Numbered from the stretch's first letter, positions 36,150-45,474 are shown. The stretch: 64,000 bases of DNA from Flavobacterium faecale (GCF_003076455.1 NZ_CP020918.1:1178001-1242000); one strand, 5' to 3'. Notes: generated from the letters alone by a model not told the origin. Numbers and translations: made by a program.

Positions 36150-37233
36150 TATAAAAATAACAGAAGAATCACATTTGAAACGTTTACCTAATCTTACAGG
36201 TCTCCGTTTTGTACTGGCAGTTTTAGTTGTCATTTTTCATATTCCGCAGTTTTTTCAAAATAGAGGTTTACCTTTTTATAATGATTTTGCAGTTTTTCAT
36301 AAAGGTTCAGAGGCTGTTTTTATGTTTTTTTCACTCAGTGGATTTTTGATTATAAGGCAGTTATATGTTGAGAAAAGAGCAAATAATACCATAAAAATCA
36401 AAGCCTTTTTTTACAGAAGAATATTGCGAATTTTTCCGCTTTATTATTTAGTGTTGATTTTTGGATTTCTCTATTATCGATTTATCCTACCATCTTTTGG
36501 TTATCCTACAGTTGCTGATTACGATCTGTTTTTGGGCGTGTTGTTGTCAGGTACATTTTTTGCAAATATTTTTTGTACATACTCACCTGGAGGTATCATC
36601 GAAATGTTGTGGTCTATTGCTATAGAGGAGCAATTTTACTTTTTTATAGCTCCGATCTTCTTTTTTCTACCTCTCAAAAGAATAAAGGTTTTTTTAGCCG
36701 TGTTCACATTGTTATATTTTGCACTTTATTTTTCTAAAGTGGTGCCATTATTACGAAATTATAGTATGTTCTTTTTTTATTTTTCATTCAGTGGACTTTG
36801 TGGTATAATTATGTTAAGTAGCACCGTTCAAAATTTAGTACTTAAATTTAAGTATCCACTTTTGTTTACTTTTTTAATTTATTTTTTTACTTCAATTTTT
36901 AGATCAAATTTACTAGATATACCTTATCATATGCTAAGTATGGTGCTGTTTGGTTTAGTGATTTCAGTTTTGTCGCAAAAGAAAAATATACTATTAGACA
37001 ATGTAGTCTTAAATTATCTAGGAAAAATTTCCTATGGTATTTACATGTATCATGCTATTGTTATGCAATTTGTTGGTTTTTTATTTTTAAAATTTTTAAA
37101 TAAGATATATCTCTCGTATAGTATTTATATAGTACTTGAAAACACTTTAATAATATTAATAACCGTACTACTTGCACATTTTTCATTTAAATACTATGAA
37201 ACTTATTTTTTGAAGCTAAAAAAGAAATTTTAG
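36139..37233 (+). CDS. acyltransferase family 3 membrane protein
   Basis: This encodes up to 364 residues with about 10 transmembrane helices. The family signature LRFVLAVLVVIFHIPQFF with the catalytic His is near the N-terminus, and FFSLSGFLIIRQLYVEKR with the conserved Arg follows. There is no ATG near the start: TTG at 36139 overlaps porZ by 11 bp, while TTG at 36175 gives the commoner opening KRLPNLTGLRF. Members move acyl groups onto sugars, O-antigen, peptidoglycan or other surface glycans. An acyl modification of a surface polysaccharide is plausible next to porZ but unproven. Confidence 0.85.
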   Translation: MYDNIKITEESHLKRLPNLTGLRFVLAVLVVIFHIPQFFQNRGLPFYNDFAVFHKGSEAVFMFFSLSGFLIIRQLYVEKRANNTIKIKAFFYRRILRIFPLYYLVLIFGFLYYRFILPSFGYPTVADYDLFLGVLLSGTFFANIFCTYSPGGIIEMLWSIAIEEQFYFFIAPIFFFLPLKRIKVFLAVFTLLYFALYFSKVVPLLRNYSMFFFYFSFSGLCGIIMLSSTVQNLVLKFKYPLLFTFLIYFFTSIFRSNLLDIPYHMLSMVLFGLVISVLSQKKNILLDNVVLNYLGKISYGIYMYHAIVMQFVGFLFLKFLNKIYLSYSIYIVLENTLIILITVLLAHFSFKYYETYFLKLKKKF

Positions 37234-37289
37234 ATTTAACAATGTTTATTTTTTACATATAATTTTACCCACATAATTCTATTTAGTCC

Positions 37290-38003
37290 GTGCTAGTCAA
37301 AACAAAAGCCATAGTAATTTCTTCCATCAAGTATCAAGAAAAAAGTTTGATTGTAAAATGTTTTACACAATCTAGTGGGCTCAAAACTTATTTTGTACGC
37401 TCTGCTTTTTCGGGTCGAAAAAGCAACCAAAAGATAGCTTATTTTCAGCCGCTTTCTATTTTAGAAATCGAGGCAGATCATAAAAACAAAGGGACTATGG
37501 AGCATTTCAAAGAAATTAAAATTAGCGCTCCTTTTCAGAGTGTACACACTGATATTTTTAAAAGTACAATGGTATTGTTTCTCTCTGAGGTCTTGTATCA
37601 TTCGATTCATGAAGAAGAGAAAAACGAATCGCTATTTGATTTTTTAGAAGTAGCTTTATTGTGGCTGGATACGCATGATGATATTTCAAATTTTCATCTT
37701 ATTTTGTTGCTTGAGATTTCCAAATATTTGGGTTTTTATCCGGATGTTACCGATATTGATCAATCTTTTTTTGATATGCGTGACGGACAATTCACGCCAT
37801 TTATAGGTGTAGATTCTCTAACAGGGCATCAAACGACATTGTTTAAAGTATTGATCGGTCTTAAGTTCGATACCAATCAGAAAGTATTTCATGTACTTGA
37901 AAGGCAGATATTATTGAAGATTTTGATGGATTATTATCGTTTTCACCTAGATGGATTTAGAAATCCAAAATCTCTTGAAGTTTTGAAAGAAGTTTTTTCT
38001 TGA
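37290..38003 (+). CDS. recO: DNA repair protein RecO
   Basis: This encodes 237 residues from a GTG start. The N-terminal OB-fold reads LVKTKAIVISSIKYQEKSLIVKCFTQSSGLKTYFVRSAFSGRKS, followed by a helical C-terminal domain with the FHLILLLEISKYLGFYPD segment seen in Bacteroidetes RecO. The zinc-finger cysteines of some RecO proteins are absent, which is common in this phylum. RecO helps load RecA onto SSB-coated DNA in the RecFOR recombination pathway. The next gene starts 47 bp downstream on the same strand. Confidence 0.9.
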   Translation: MLVKTKAIVISSIKYQEKSLIVKCFTQSSGLKTYFVRSAFSGRKSNQKIAYFQPLSILEIEADHKNKGTMEHFKEIKISAPFQSVHTDIFKSTMVLFLSEVLYHSIHEEEKNESLFDFLEVALLWLDTHDDISNFHLILLLEISKYLGFYPDVTDIDQSFFDMRDGQFTPFIGVDSLTGHQTTLFKVLIGLKFDTNQKVFHVLERQILLKILMDYYRFHLDGFRNPKSLEVLKEVFS

Positions 38004-38050
38004 AAAAGTTCAAGTTAGATGCTAATCTTTCTTAATTTTGAAAAAAACTT

Positions 38051-39727
38051 ATGTCAAAAACTACTCTTACCCTTCTTGGGATATTTTTCTTCGGTGCAAC
38101 CGCTATCGCTCAATTAACAGATCCGATTCCGGGAGATAGCTGGGCTATTTCTCAATTGGGACCAAATAATTTGTTAGACAATCCGTATGATATTTTGTAT
38201 GCGCCAGATGATAATTTATGGATTACGCAGAGGGTAAATGGAGAAATTGCAAGGTACAATACAACCACAGGAACAAAAGATCTTTTAATCGATATTGCGG
38301 CAGTGTATTCCACAGGCGGGCAAGACGGTTTGTTAGGGATTGTTTTGCATCCACAGTTTGGTCAAAATGTAGGTAATGATTATGCTTATGTGGCTTATAC
38401 TTATTATTCTGGTTCGCGAAAACTTAGAATTTCTAGGTTTACATATTCTAAAACCGGAGAGGATGGCAGTTTAGCCAATGAAATGGTTTTAATCGAAGGA
38501 TTGTCTGGGAGCGTGGACCACAATTCGGGTCGCTTGGCAATTGGATCCGATTTGAAATTATATTACACAATTGGAGACCAGGGTAACAACCAGTTTTCTA
38601 ATGCTTGTAACCCAATAAAAGCGCAAGTTCTACCAACAAACACATCGGATTATAGTGCGTATGAGGGTAAGATTCTAAGAATGAATTTGGACGGATCAAT
38701 ACCGACAGATAACCCAACATTGAGTGGAATAAGAAGTCATGTATACACCTATGGACATCGAAATGCACAAGGATTAGTTTTTGGGTCTAATGGAAAACTA
38801 TATTCGTCTGAACACGGTCCGAAATCAGATGATGAAATGAACATTATCGAAGCGGGTAAAAATTATGGTTGGCCAAATATTTCTGGATATGTTGATAATA
38901 AGGCTTATGAATATTGTAATTGGTCTACTGCTCCAAATTGCAACAGCAACAGTTATTCAGATTTTAGTTGTCCATCCGGAGCTACAATTACTACAGAGAT
39001 GAGTTGGGCGCTGCCTTCAAACTACAAGAATCCTACTCAAACGTGGGGTACTGTTGCTAGTTCTTATGATTTTCAAGCTGGTTGTGGATATATTTGTTGG
39101 CCAACAGTTGCTCCTGCAGGGATGGATATTTATGAAAAAGGTCTTATACCGGGTTGGGGAAACTCATTACTTGTTACGACCTTAAAACGTGGTCGAATTT
39201 ACAGAGCAGCAATTGATGCTTCGGGTAATGGATTTAATGCTATTGCAGATCCAGAGGCAGACGGAACAAATGATGATTTTGAGGAACTTTGGTACACCCA
39301 AAATAGATACCGTGATATTGTAGCTGCACCAGACGGAATAACATTCTATATTATCACAGATAGCAGTGGGTCTACTTCGGGGCCTTCTAATAACAACTCC
39401 ATATCAATTCAGAATCCAGGAATCATTATCAAAGTAAAATATACGCGAGTAACTCTGGGTGCGACTGCTTTTGAGTCATCAAAGGAGGTGGTTTTGACAC
39501 CCAATCCGGCTAAAAATGATTTCAAAATCTCTTTTGATAGTACAAAAATGCAGTTTCAAAAACTTCAAATAATTGATACTAATGGACGCATTACGAAAGA
39601 AGTTGTAAGTCCAAAATCAAATCAATCCATTTCAATAAACGAAATAGCAAACGGTTTGTATTTTGTTAATTTACTTGATGAAAATGGGAATAAAACAACC
39701 AAAAAATTAATGGTTATAAAAGAGTAA
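38051..39727 (+). CDS. secreted PQQ-dependent sugar dehydrogenase-like protein with T9SS tail
   Basis: This encodes 558 residues: signal peptide (MSKTTLTLLGIFFFGATAIAQ), soluble glucose/sorbosone dehydrogenase propeller (YAPDDNLWITQRVNGEIARYN, GQDGLLGIVLHPQFG, VDHNSGRLAIGSDLKLYYTIGDQG, YGHRNAQGLVFGSNGKLYSSEHGPKSDDEMNIIEAGKNYGWP), and a type A sorting domain at the end (LTPNPAKNDFKISFDSTKMQFQKLQIIDTNGRI... KKLMVIKE). The catalytic His144-equivalent of soluble GDH falls in the DHNSG segment. The enzyme would oxidise aldoses at the cell surface with PQQ and calcium; the natural substrate is unknown. Multiple cysteines (DFSCPSG, GCGYICWP) suggest disulphides. Confidence 0.88.
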   Translation: MSKTTLTLLGIFFFGATAIAQLTDPIPGDSWAISQLGPNNLLDNPYDILYAPDDNLWITQRVNGEIARYNTTTGTKDLLIDIAAVYSTGGQDGLLGIVLHPQFGQNVGNDYAYVAYTYYSGSRKLRISRFTYSKTGEDGSLANEMVLIEGLSGSVDHNSGRLAIGSDLKLYYTIGDQGNNQFSNACNPIKAQVLPTNTSDYSAYEGKILRMNLDGSIPTDNPTLSGIRSHVYTYGHRNAQGLVFGSNGKLYSSEHGPKSDDEMNIIEAGKNYGWPNISGYVDNKAYEYCNWSTAPNCNSNSYSDFSCPSGATITTEMSWALPSNYKNPTQTWGTVASSYDFQAGCGYICWPTVAPAGMDIYEKGLIPGWGNSLLVTTLKRGRIYRAAIDASGNGFNAIADPEADGTNDDFEELWYTQNRYRDIVAAPDGITFYIITDSSGSTSGPSNNNSISIQNPGIIIKVKYTRVTLGATAFESSKEVVLTPNPAKNDFKISFDSTKMQFQKLQIIDTNGRITKEVVSPKSNQSISINEIANGLYFVNLLDENGNKTTKKLMVIKE

Positions 39728-39746
39728 GCAGAAGCTCACAAGTTAA

Positions 39747-39774
39747 ACTTTCGACTTTCGACTTTCGACTTTCG
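39747..39774. repeat. heptamer tandem repeat upstream of ileS
   Basis: ACTTTCG occurs four times in a row (39747-39753, 39754-39760, 39761-39767, 39768-39774), 46 bp before the ileS start. The last TTTCGG and a TTACTTTCG 13 bases later look like degenerate promoter boxes. Copy number could vary by slippage. Confidence 0.75.
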
Positions 39775-39819
39775 GTTTAATTTTATTACTTTCGCACTTC
39801 GACTAAAGAAAAGGACAAA

Positions 39820-42800
39820 ATGAGCTCAAAATTTACTGAATACAAAGGACTTGACCTACCAACGGTAGCGTCTGAAGTACTTGATTTTTGGAAAGAAAAA
39901 AATATATTCGAAAAAAGTGTCACAACAAGAGAAGGTGCAGAACCGTACGTTTTTTTTGAAGGCCCACCATCAGCAAACGGATTACCTGGAATACATCACG
40001 TAATGGCACGCGCCATAAAAGATATTTTTTGTAGATATAAAACCCAAAAAGGGTATCAAGTAAAGCGTAAAGCAGGATGGGATACTCATGGTCTGCCAGT
40101 TGAACTGGGCACCGAAAAAGAATTAGGAATTACCAAAGAAGATATTGGTACCAAAATTACGGTAGAAGAGTATAACGAAGCTTGTAAAAAAACGGTTATG
40201 CGCTATACGGACGTATGGAATGACCTTACAGAAAAAATGGGTTACTGGGTAGATATGGAAGATCCATATATTACTTATAAATCCAAGTATATGGAAACGG
40301 TTTGGTGGCTCTTGAAACAAATCTATAATAAAGATTTGATGTACAAAGGGTATACCATTCAGCCGTACTCTCCAAAAGCAGGAACAGGATTGTCCTCGCA
40401 CGAGGTAAATCAGCCAGGAAGTTATCGTGACGTTACAGATACGACCGTAGTGGCTCAATTCAAAGTCCTCACCCCAACCCTCTCCAAAAGAGAGGGAGAC
40501 GTTGTGGAAAATACTTTTGCCAAAGCTTTCGGACTAGACTCCCTTCCCTTCGGGGAGGGTAGGGGTGGGGATTTTTATTTTCTTGCTTGGACCACAACAC
40601 CTTGGACATTACCTTCAAATACGGCTTTGACCGTAGGACCGAAAATTGACTATGTGGTTGTAAAAACATTCAATCAATATACGTTCATGCCTACAAACGT
40701 GGTTCTTGCTAAAAACTTAGTTGGAAAACAATTTGGGAAAGGTTTCTTTGCTAGCGAAGACGCAACTGACTTTGAGAATTTCAAATCAGGTGATAAAAAA
40801 ATTCCGTTTCAAATCATCGCTGAAGCAAAAGGTGCAGATCTGGTTGGAATTAAATATGAGCAATTAATGCCATTGGTACTTCCGTACCAAAACGCAGAAA
40901 ATGCTTTTAGAGTAATATCAGGAGATTTCGTAACTACCGAAGACGGAACAGGAATCGTACATACGTCACCTACATTTGGTGCAGATGATGCAAAAGTAGC
41001 CAAAGAAGCTACTCCAGAAGTACCCCCGATGTTAGTTTTGGATGCAGATGGAACTCCAGTGCCACTAGTGAACTTACAAGGAAAGTTCATTGAAGGATTA
41101 GGTGCTTATTCAGGTAAGTATGTTAAGAATGAATACTATGATGATGGCGAAGCTCCAGAACGTTCATTAGATGTGGAAATCGCTATTCAGTTAAAAGAAG
41201 AAAACAAAGCCTTTAAGGTGGAGAAATATGTCCATAGTTATCCACATTGTTGGAGAACAGACAAACCTATTTTGTACTATCCTCTTGATTCTTGGTTTAT
41301 CAAGATCACAGAGGTTAGAGATCGAATGTTCGAATTGAACGAAACGATCAACTGGAAACCAAAGGCTACCGGAGAAGGACGTTTTGGAAACTGGTTGAAA
41401 AATGCCAACGACTGGAACTTATCTCGCTCGAGATACTGGGGGATTCCGTTGCCAATTTGGAGAACAGAGGACAAACAAGAAGAAATCTTGATTGGGTCTG
41501 TGGGTGAATTATACGAAGAAATTGAAAAAGCTATTGCTGCAGGTGTTCAAGCTGAAAATCCGTTTAAAGGATTTGAAATTGGAAACATGGACGAGGCTAA
41601 TTATGATTTGATTGACTTGCACAAAAATGTGGTCGACGCTATCACATTGATTTCGCCTTCAGGTAAACCGATGAAGCGTGAAGCAGATTTAATTGACGTA
41701 TGGTTTGACTCTGGGTCAATGCCGTATGCGCAATGGCATTACCCATTCGAAAACAAAGAGAAAATTGATGGAAATCAAGATTTTCCAGCCAACTTTATTG
41801 CCGAAGGTGTAGATCAAACACGTGGATGGTTCTATACTTTGCACGCTATTGGAACTTTAGTTTTTGATAAAGTAGCCTATAAAAATGTGGTGTCGAATGG
41901 ATTGGTACTAGACAAAAACGGACAAAAAATGTCTAAACGTTTAGGGAATGCTGCAGATCCTTTTAAAACCTTAGCCGAGTACGGACCAGATGCAACGCGC
42001 TGGTACATGATTGCCAATGCAAATCCTTGGGACAACTTGAAGTTTGACTTGGAAGGAATTGCTGAGGTACGTCGTAAATTTTTTGGTACACTTTATAATA
42101 CGTATTCGTTCTTCAGTTTGTATGCCAATATTGATGGTTTTAAATACAATGAAGCAGATATACCAATGAAGGAGCGACCTGAGATTGATCAATGGATTAT
42201 CTCGGAGTTGAATACGCTTGTAAAAGATGTAGATAGCTACTATGCAGATTATGAGCCTACCAAGGCAGCACGTGCGATATCTGACTTTGTTCAAGAAAAT
42301 TTAAGCAACTGGTATGTACGTTTATGTCGTCGTCGTTTTTGGAAAGGTGAATATGCACAAGACAAAATAGCGGCCTACCAAACACTTTATACTTGTTTGT
42401 TAACGATAAGTAAACTAGCTGCGCCAATTGCTCCTTTCTTTATGGACAAGCTTTACAGAGACTTAACTTTGGCAACACAGTCAGAAGATTTTGATAGTGT
42501 ACATTTGGCGAAATTCCCAGAATACGTTGAAAACTTTGTTGATAAATCGTTAGAGAGCAGAATGCAGAAAGCGCAGACTATCTCATCACTGGTTTTGTCA
42601 CTTAGAAAAAAGGAAATGATCAAAGTACGTCAACCTTTGCAAAAGGTAATGATACCGGTACTTGACGAAGGTCAGAGGGTAGAAATAGAGGCCATTTCAG
42701 ACTTGATAAAAGCAGAAGTAAATGTTAAAGAAATACAACTTTTAGACGATGCATCTGGAATTTTAGTGAAGCAAATTAAGCCTAATTTCAAGGCATTAGG

Positions 42801-43284
42801 ACCACGATTTGGTAAGGATATGGGGCTGGTTTCCAAGAAGATACAGTCTTTGTCAAACGATGAGATTAACCAGTTGGAGCGTAGCGGAAGTTATATAACT
42901 GAGATTGCAGGAAATAACATAACTTTAACCTTGGAAGATGTAGAGATTACATCCCAAGATATTGAAGGATGGTTGGTTGCAAATTCGAACGGAATTACGG
43001 TGGCATTAGACATTGTAATCTCACCAGAATTAAGGAGTGAAGGGGTTTCAAGAGAGTTGGTAAATAGAATTCAAAACCTAAGAAAAGATTCTGGTTTTGA
43101 AGTAACGGATAAAATTAAAGTCCATTTACAAAACAACAGTATTTTGGAAGCTGCGGTGAAAGAAAATTTAAACTATATCAAATCAGAGACATTAACAGAG
43201 GATTTAATTTTTCAAGAAAAAATTGAAAATGGCAATGAAATTGAATTTGATGATATTAAAACGTTAATAATGATTACTAAATAA
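39820..43284 (+). CDS. ileS: isoleucine--tRNA ligase with in-frame repeat insert
   Basis: This encodes 1154 residues. Class I landmarks: GPPSANGLPGIHHVMARAIKDIFCRY with the HIGH-type motif (GIHH), YFLAWTTTPWTLPSNTALTVG opening the CP1 editing domain, LIDVWFDSGSMPYAQWHYPFENKE, and KNGQKMSKRLGNAADPF with KMSKR. The C-terminus (about 950-1154) has the anticodon-binding and extra domains of the long Bacteroidetes/eukaryote-like IleRS. Residues about 217-250 (LTPTLSKREGDVV... LPFGEGRGGD) are encoded by a GC-rich palindromic repeat element and interrupt the usual QFK-to-FLAW linker. The frame stays open and the enzyme is essential, so it must tolerate the insert. Upstream lies the heptamer repeat. 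Confidence 0.96.
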   Translation: MSSKFTEYKGLDLPTVASEVLDFWKEKNIFEKSVTTREGAEPYVFFEGPPSANGLPGIHHVMARAIKDIFCRYKTQKGYQVKRKAGWDTHGLPVELGTEKELGITKEDIGTKITVEEYNEACKKTVMRYTDVWNDLTEKMGYWVDMEDPYITYKSKYMETVWWLLKQIYNKDLMYKGYTIQPYSPKAGTGLSSHEVNQPGSYRDVTDTTVVAQFKVLTPTLSKREGDVVENTFAKAFGLDSLPFGEGRGGDFYFLAWTTTPWTLPSNTALTVGPKIDYVVVKTFNQYTFMPTNVVLAKNLVGKQFGKGFFASEDATDFENFKSGDKKIPFQIIAEAKGADLVGIKYEQLMPLVLPYQNAENAFRVISGDFVTTEDGTGIVHTSPTFGADDAKVAKEATPEVPPMLVLDADGTPVPLVNLQGKFIEGLGAYSGKYVKNEYYDDGEAPERSLDVEIAIQLKEENKAFKVEKYVHSYPHCWRTDKPILYYPLDSWFIKITEVRDRMFELNETINWKPKATGEGRFGNWLKNANDWNLSRSRYWGIPLPIWRTEDKQEEILIGSVGELYEEIEKAIAAGVQAENPFKGFEIGNMDEANYDLIDLHKNVVDAITLISPSGKPMKREADLIDVWFDSGSMPYAQWHYPFENKEKIDGNQDFPANFIAEGVDQTRGWFYTLHAIGTLVFDKVAYKNVVSNGLVLDKNGQKMSKRLGNAADPFKTLAEYGPDATRWYMIANANPWDNLKFDLEGIAEVRRKFFGTLYNTYSFFSLYANIDGFKYNEADIPMKERPEIDQWIISELNTLVKDVDSYYADYEPTKAARAISDFVQENLSNWYVRLCRRRFWKGEYAQDKIAAYQTLYTCLLTISKLAAPIAPFFMDKLYRDLTLATQSEDFDSVHLAKFPEYVENFVDKSLESRMQKAQTISSLVLSLRKKEMIKVRQPLQKVMIPVLDEGQRVEIEAISDLIKAEVNVKEIQLLDDASGILVKQIKPNFKALGPRFGKDMGLVSKKIQSLSNDEINQLERSGSYITEIAGNNITLTLEDVEITSQDIEGWLVANSNGITVALDIVISPELRSEGVSRELVNRIQNLRKDSGFEVTDKIKVHLQNNSILEAAVKENLNYIKSETLTEDLIFQEKIENGNEIEFDDIKTLIMITK
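40466..40571. repeat. palindromic repeat element inserted within ileS
   Basis: The left arm CTCACCCCAACCCTCTCC (about 40468-40484) pairs imperfectly with the right arm GGGGAGGGTAGGGGTGGGG (40552-40570): 14 of 16 core positions are complementary. Each end also has a small stem of its own (CTCTCCAAAAGAGAG and CCCTTCCCTTCGGGGAGGG). The composition is far richer in GC than the flanking gene. Its length, about 102-105 bp, is a multiple of three and it has no stop in the ileS frame. Confidence 0.8.
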
Positions 43285-43291
43285 TTGGGTT

Positions 43292-43672
43292 ATGACAGAT
43301 GAAGCTACAAAATACTCCGACGCTGATTTAGCGGAGTTTAAGGTTATTATTTTAAATAAAATAGAGAAAGCGCAATCTGACTTAGATTTGATCAAAAGCG
43401 CCTATATGAATGACTTGAATAATGGTACAGATGATACATCGCCAACATTCAAAGCATTTGAAGAAGGTAGTGAAACAATGTCTAAAGAAGCAAATTCGCA
43501 ATTGGCAATTCGTCAAGAGAAATTCATACGTGACTTGAAAAATGCATTATTCCGTGTAGAAAACAAAACATATGGAGTTTGTAAAGTAACTGGGAAATTG
43601 ATTGGTAAAGAACGCTTAAAAATCGTTCCTCATGCTACTATGAGTATCGAAGCAAAAAACTTACAGAGATAA
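43292..43672 (+). CDS. DksA/TraR-like protein lacking the full zinc-finger cysteines
   Basis: This encodes 126 residues: coiled-coil N-terminal half (LAEFKVIILNKIEKAQSDLDLIKSAYMNDLNNGTDD, with acidic tip residues Asp-Asp similar in placement to DksA) and a C-terminal ENKTYGVCKVTGKLIGKERLKIVPHATMSIEAK. Standard DksA has four Cys; here only one Cys remains (GVCKVTG), so zinc is not bound in the usual way. Flavobacterial relatives show the same loss. It starts 8 bp after ileS, suggesting co-transcription, and likely modulates RNA polymerase through the secondary channel, though that role is inferred. Confidence 0.8.
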   Translation: MTDEATKYSDADLAEFKVIILNKIEKAQSDLDLIKSAYMNDLNNGTDDTSPTFKAFEEGSETMSKEANSQLAIRQEKFIRDLKNALFRVENKTYGVCKVTGKLIGKERLKIVPHATMSIEAKNLQR

Positions 43673-43694
43673 TTAGTTTCTTCTATTGGTATTT

Positions 43695-43720
43695 AACGCT
43701 CCTTTGGGAGCGTTTTTTTT
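43695..43720 (+). terminator. intrinsic terminator after the dksA-like gene
   Basis: AACGCTCC/GGGAGCGTT stem followed by eight T. Confidence 0.85.
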
Positions 43721-43859
43721 GATAAAATCATTACTTTTACGCACTTAAAATAGGTGAGCTTGATTACCTTTTTTAGTAGGGTAACTTCAGAAAGCACTTT
43801 GTTTAGTGCTTTAAATCTGAAAAGTACCACGTCACAATAACAAATATAATTGATTTAAA

Positions 43860-44456
43860 ATGTCGTTAACCAGAGCATACCTCTTGATCTTCTTTATTTT
43901 ATTACTAGATCAAATTACCAAAACATATGTCAAAACCAATTTTATATTAGGTGAAGAAGTCGAAATTTTCAACTGGTGTAAAATTTTATTCGTCGAAAAC
44001 GAAGGAATGGCTTGGGGTACAAAAATACCTGGAGAATACGGTAAATTGTTCTTGACTGTTTTCAGGATTTTTGCCGTTGGCGGAATCGCATATTGGTTGT
44101 GGGATACGGTGCAACAAAAAAGTAATTCAAATTATCTAATTGTAGCGATTGCATTAATTTTTGCAGGAGCGTTTGGTAATATTGTAGACTCCGTTTTTTA
44201 TGGGGTAATTTTTGATGATAGTCACTCACAATTAGCCACCATTTTTACCGATCAACCCTACGGAACTTACTTTCATGGTAAGGTAGTAGATATGTTTTAT
44301 TTTCCAATATGGCATGGCTTCTTACCAGACTGGTTGCCACTGTGGGGCGGAAAAGAGTTTACTTTTTTCAATGCAATCTTTAACATCGCTGATATTGCGA
44401 TCTCTACCGGTGTTGGAATCCTAATAGTATTCAACAAAAAAGCATTCAAAAAATAG
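43860..44456 (+). CDS. lspA: lipoprotein signal peptidase (signal peptidase II)
   Basis: This encodes 198 residues with four transmembrane helices. Family motifs: LLLDQITKTYVK near the N-terminus, VENEGMAWGTKIPG, AGAFGNIVDSVFYGVIFDD and FNIADIAIS, placing the catalytic aspartate pair at NIVD and NIAD. The longer insert between helices (DSHSQLATIFTDQPYGTYFHGKVVDMFYFPIWHGFLPDWLPLWGGKEF) is usual in Bacteroidetes. It removes signal peptides from prolipoproteins in the inner membrane after lipid attachment, and so serves the lipoproteins in this window. A strong terminator follows. Confidence 0.95.
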   Translation: MSLTRAYLLIFFILLLDQITKTYVKTNFILGEEVEIFNWCKILFVENEGMAWGTKIPGEYGKLFLTVFRIFAVGGIAYWLWDTVQQKSNSNYLIVAIALIFAGAFGNIVDSVFYGVIFDDSHSQLATIFTDQPYGTYFHGKVVDMFYFPIWHGFLPDWLPLWGGKEFTFFNAIFNIADIAISTGVGILIVFNKKAFKK

Positions 44457-44479
44457 TCAGTGATAGCTGTACAACATAA

Positions 44480-44514
44480 AAAAAGCGGACAAAATCGAAT
44501 TGTCCGCTTTTTTT
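44480..44514 (+). terminator. intrinsic terminator after lspA
   Basis: AAAGCGGACAA/TTGTCCGCTTT is a perfect stem followed by a T run. The remaining gap to 44704 shows nothing gene-like. Confidence 0.88.
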
Positions 44515-44703
44515 ATGACCTCATTTTAATTCAATCTGTAGCTTATTTTTGTTAAGATAGGGATTTCGCTTCATATATAAATAGTTTGTAGCTTGGTACG
44601 GTTAATAAAGTAGTTAGGCTTATTTTAACAATAACTAGTCCTAACTCAACTATCAAAATAGACGGGTATAATTATCTATATTTTTATATTCAAAAGAGTT
44701 TTA

Positions 44704-44734
44704 AACAAAAAAAAGCACAACTCTCGTTGTGCTT
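44704..44734 (-). terminator. intrinsic terminator of the T9SS-tailed protein gene
   Basis: On the minus strand, AAGCACAAC/GTTGTGCTT is followed by a long T run (the A run at 44706-44714 on the plus strand). It begins 18 bp after the stop codon. Confidence 0.85.
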
Positions 44735-44751
44735 CATCTAGTGCCATTACT

Positions 44752-45474
44752 TTATCGTACAATTTTCATTGCTTTATTATCATCTGTTTTCAAAAGGTAT
44801 ACGCCTTTAGTTAGTGATGATAAATCAACAGTTTTTCCATTTAATAGAGAAACTGTTTTAACTTCTTTACCATTTAAATCATAGATTGAAACTTTTTTTG
44901 ATTGTGTTTCTTTGATGATTAACATTTTTGTACTGTTATCAAAGTACATTTCTTCTGGACTGATAAAAGCTGCAGTTCCAAGAACTGTTCCTTCAGGATA
45001 AATCTGAGTTACAATATTATTATCTCCATAAGCAATATCTGTTCCAGGAGTGTTAGTATTAGGATCTGCAGAAATCTTTACAAACCATTTGTAGTTTGTT
45101 CCAACAGGATTTTTAATACTAGTTGGATCTACATATTGGTGAAAAGTTACCGTAGAGGGTGTCGCTGTAGCGGGTAGCTGAGGGTAACCTGCTGTGGTAA
45201 TAATTTGTGTAGGCGGATTTGTGCCCGTGTAAAACTTTCCGATGTAAATGTCTATGCTTCCATTTGCATAATCAATTTCACCTCCAACAGTTTTAAATAG
45301 TTGTATTTGGAATTCTACGGGTACTGCTGAGGTGTACGTAATTGAAAGATCTACCTCTTTTCCTTGTACTAGTTTGGCTGGAGTAGACTGACTAGTAATA
45401 CTCATTTGACAAAAGCCCATTGCTCCAGTAAATAAAGAAGTTGTTAAAAATAATGCGCGTGTAAAATTGTTCAT
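44752..45474 (-). CDS. secreted protein with T9SS type A sorting domain
   Basis: This encodes 240 residues: signal peptide (MNNFTRALFLTTSLFTGAMGFCQ), one beta-sandwich-like domain (SITSQSTPAKLVQGKEVDLSITYTSAVPVEFQIQLFKT), and a C-terminal sorting domain (about 170-240, MYFDNSTKMLIIKETQSKKVSIYDLNGKEVKTVSLLNGKTVDLSSLTKGVYLLKTDDNKAMKIVR). The export route is therefore the type IX system. The central domain resembles short Ig-like modules found in flavobacterial surface proteins; no enzyme motif is visible. It has its own terminator. Confidence 0.75.
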   Translation of the reverse strand: MNNFTRALFLTTSLFTGAMGFCQMSITSQSTPAKLVQGKEVDLSITYTSAVPVEFQIQLFKTVGGEIDYANGSIDIYIGKFYTGTNPPTQIITTAGYPQLPATATPSTVTFHQYVDPTSIKNPVGTNYKWFVKISADPNTNTPGTDIAYGDNNIVTQIYPEGTVLGTAAFISPEEMYFDNSTKMLIIKETQSKKVSIYDLNGKEVKTVSLLNGKTVDLSSLTKGVYLLKTDDNKAMKIVR

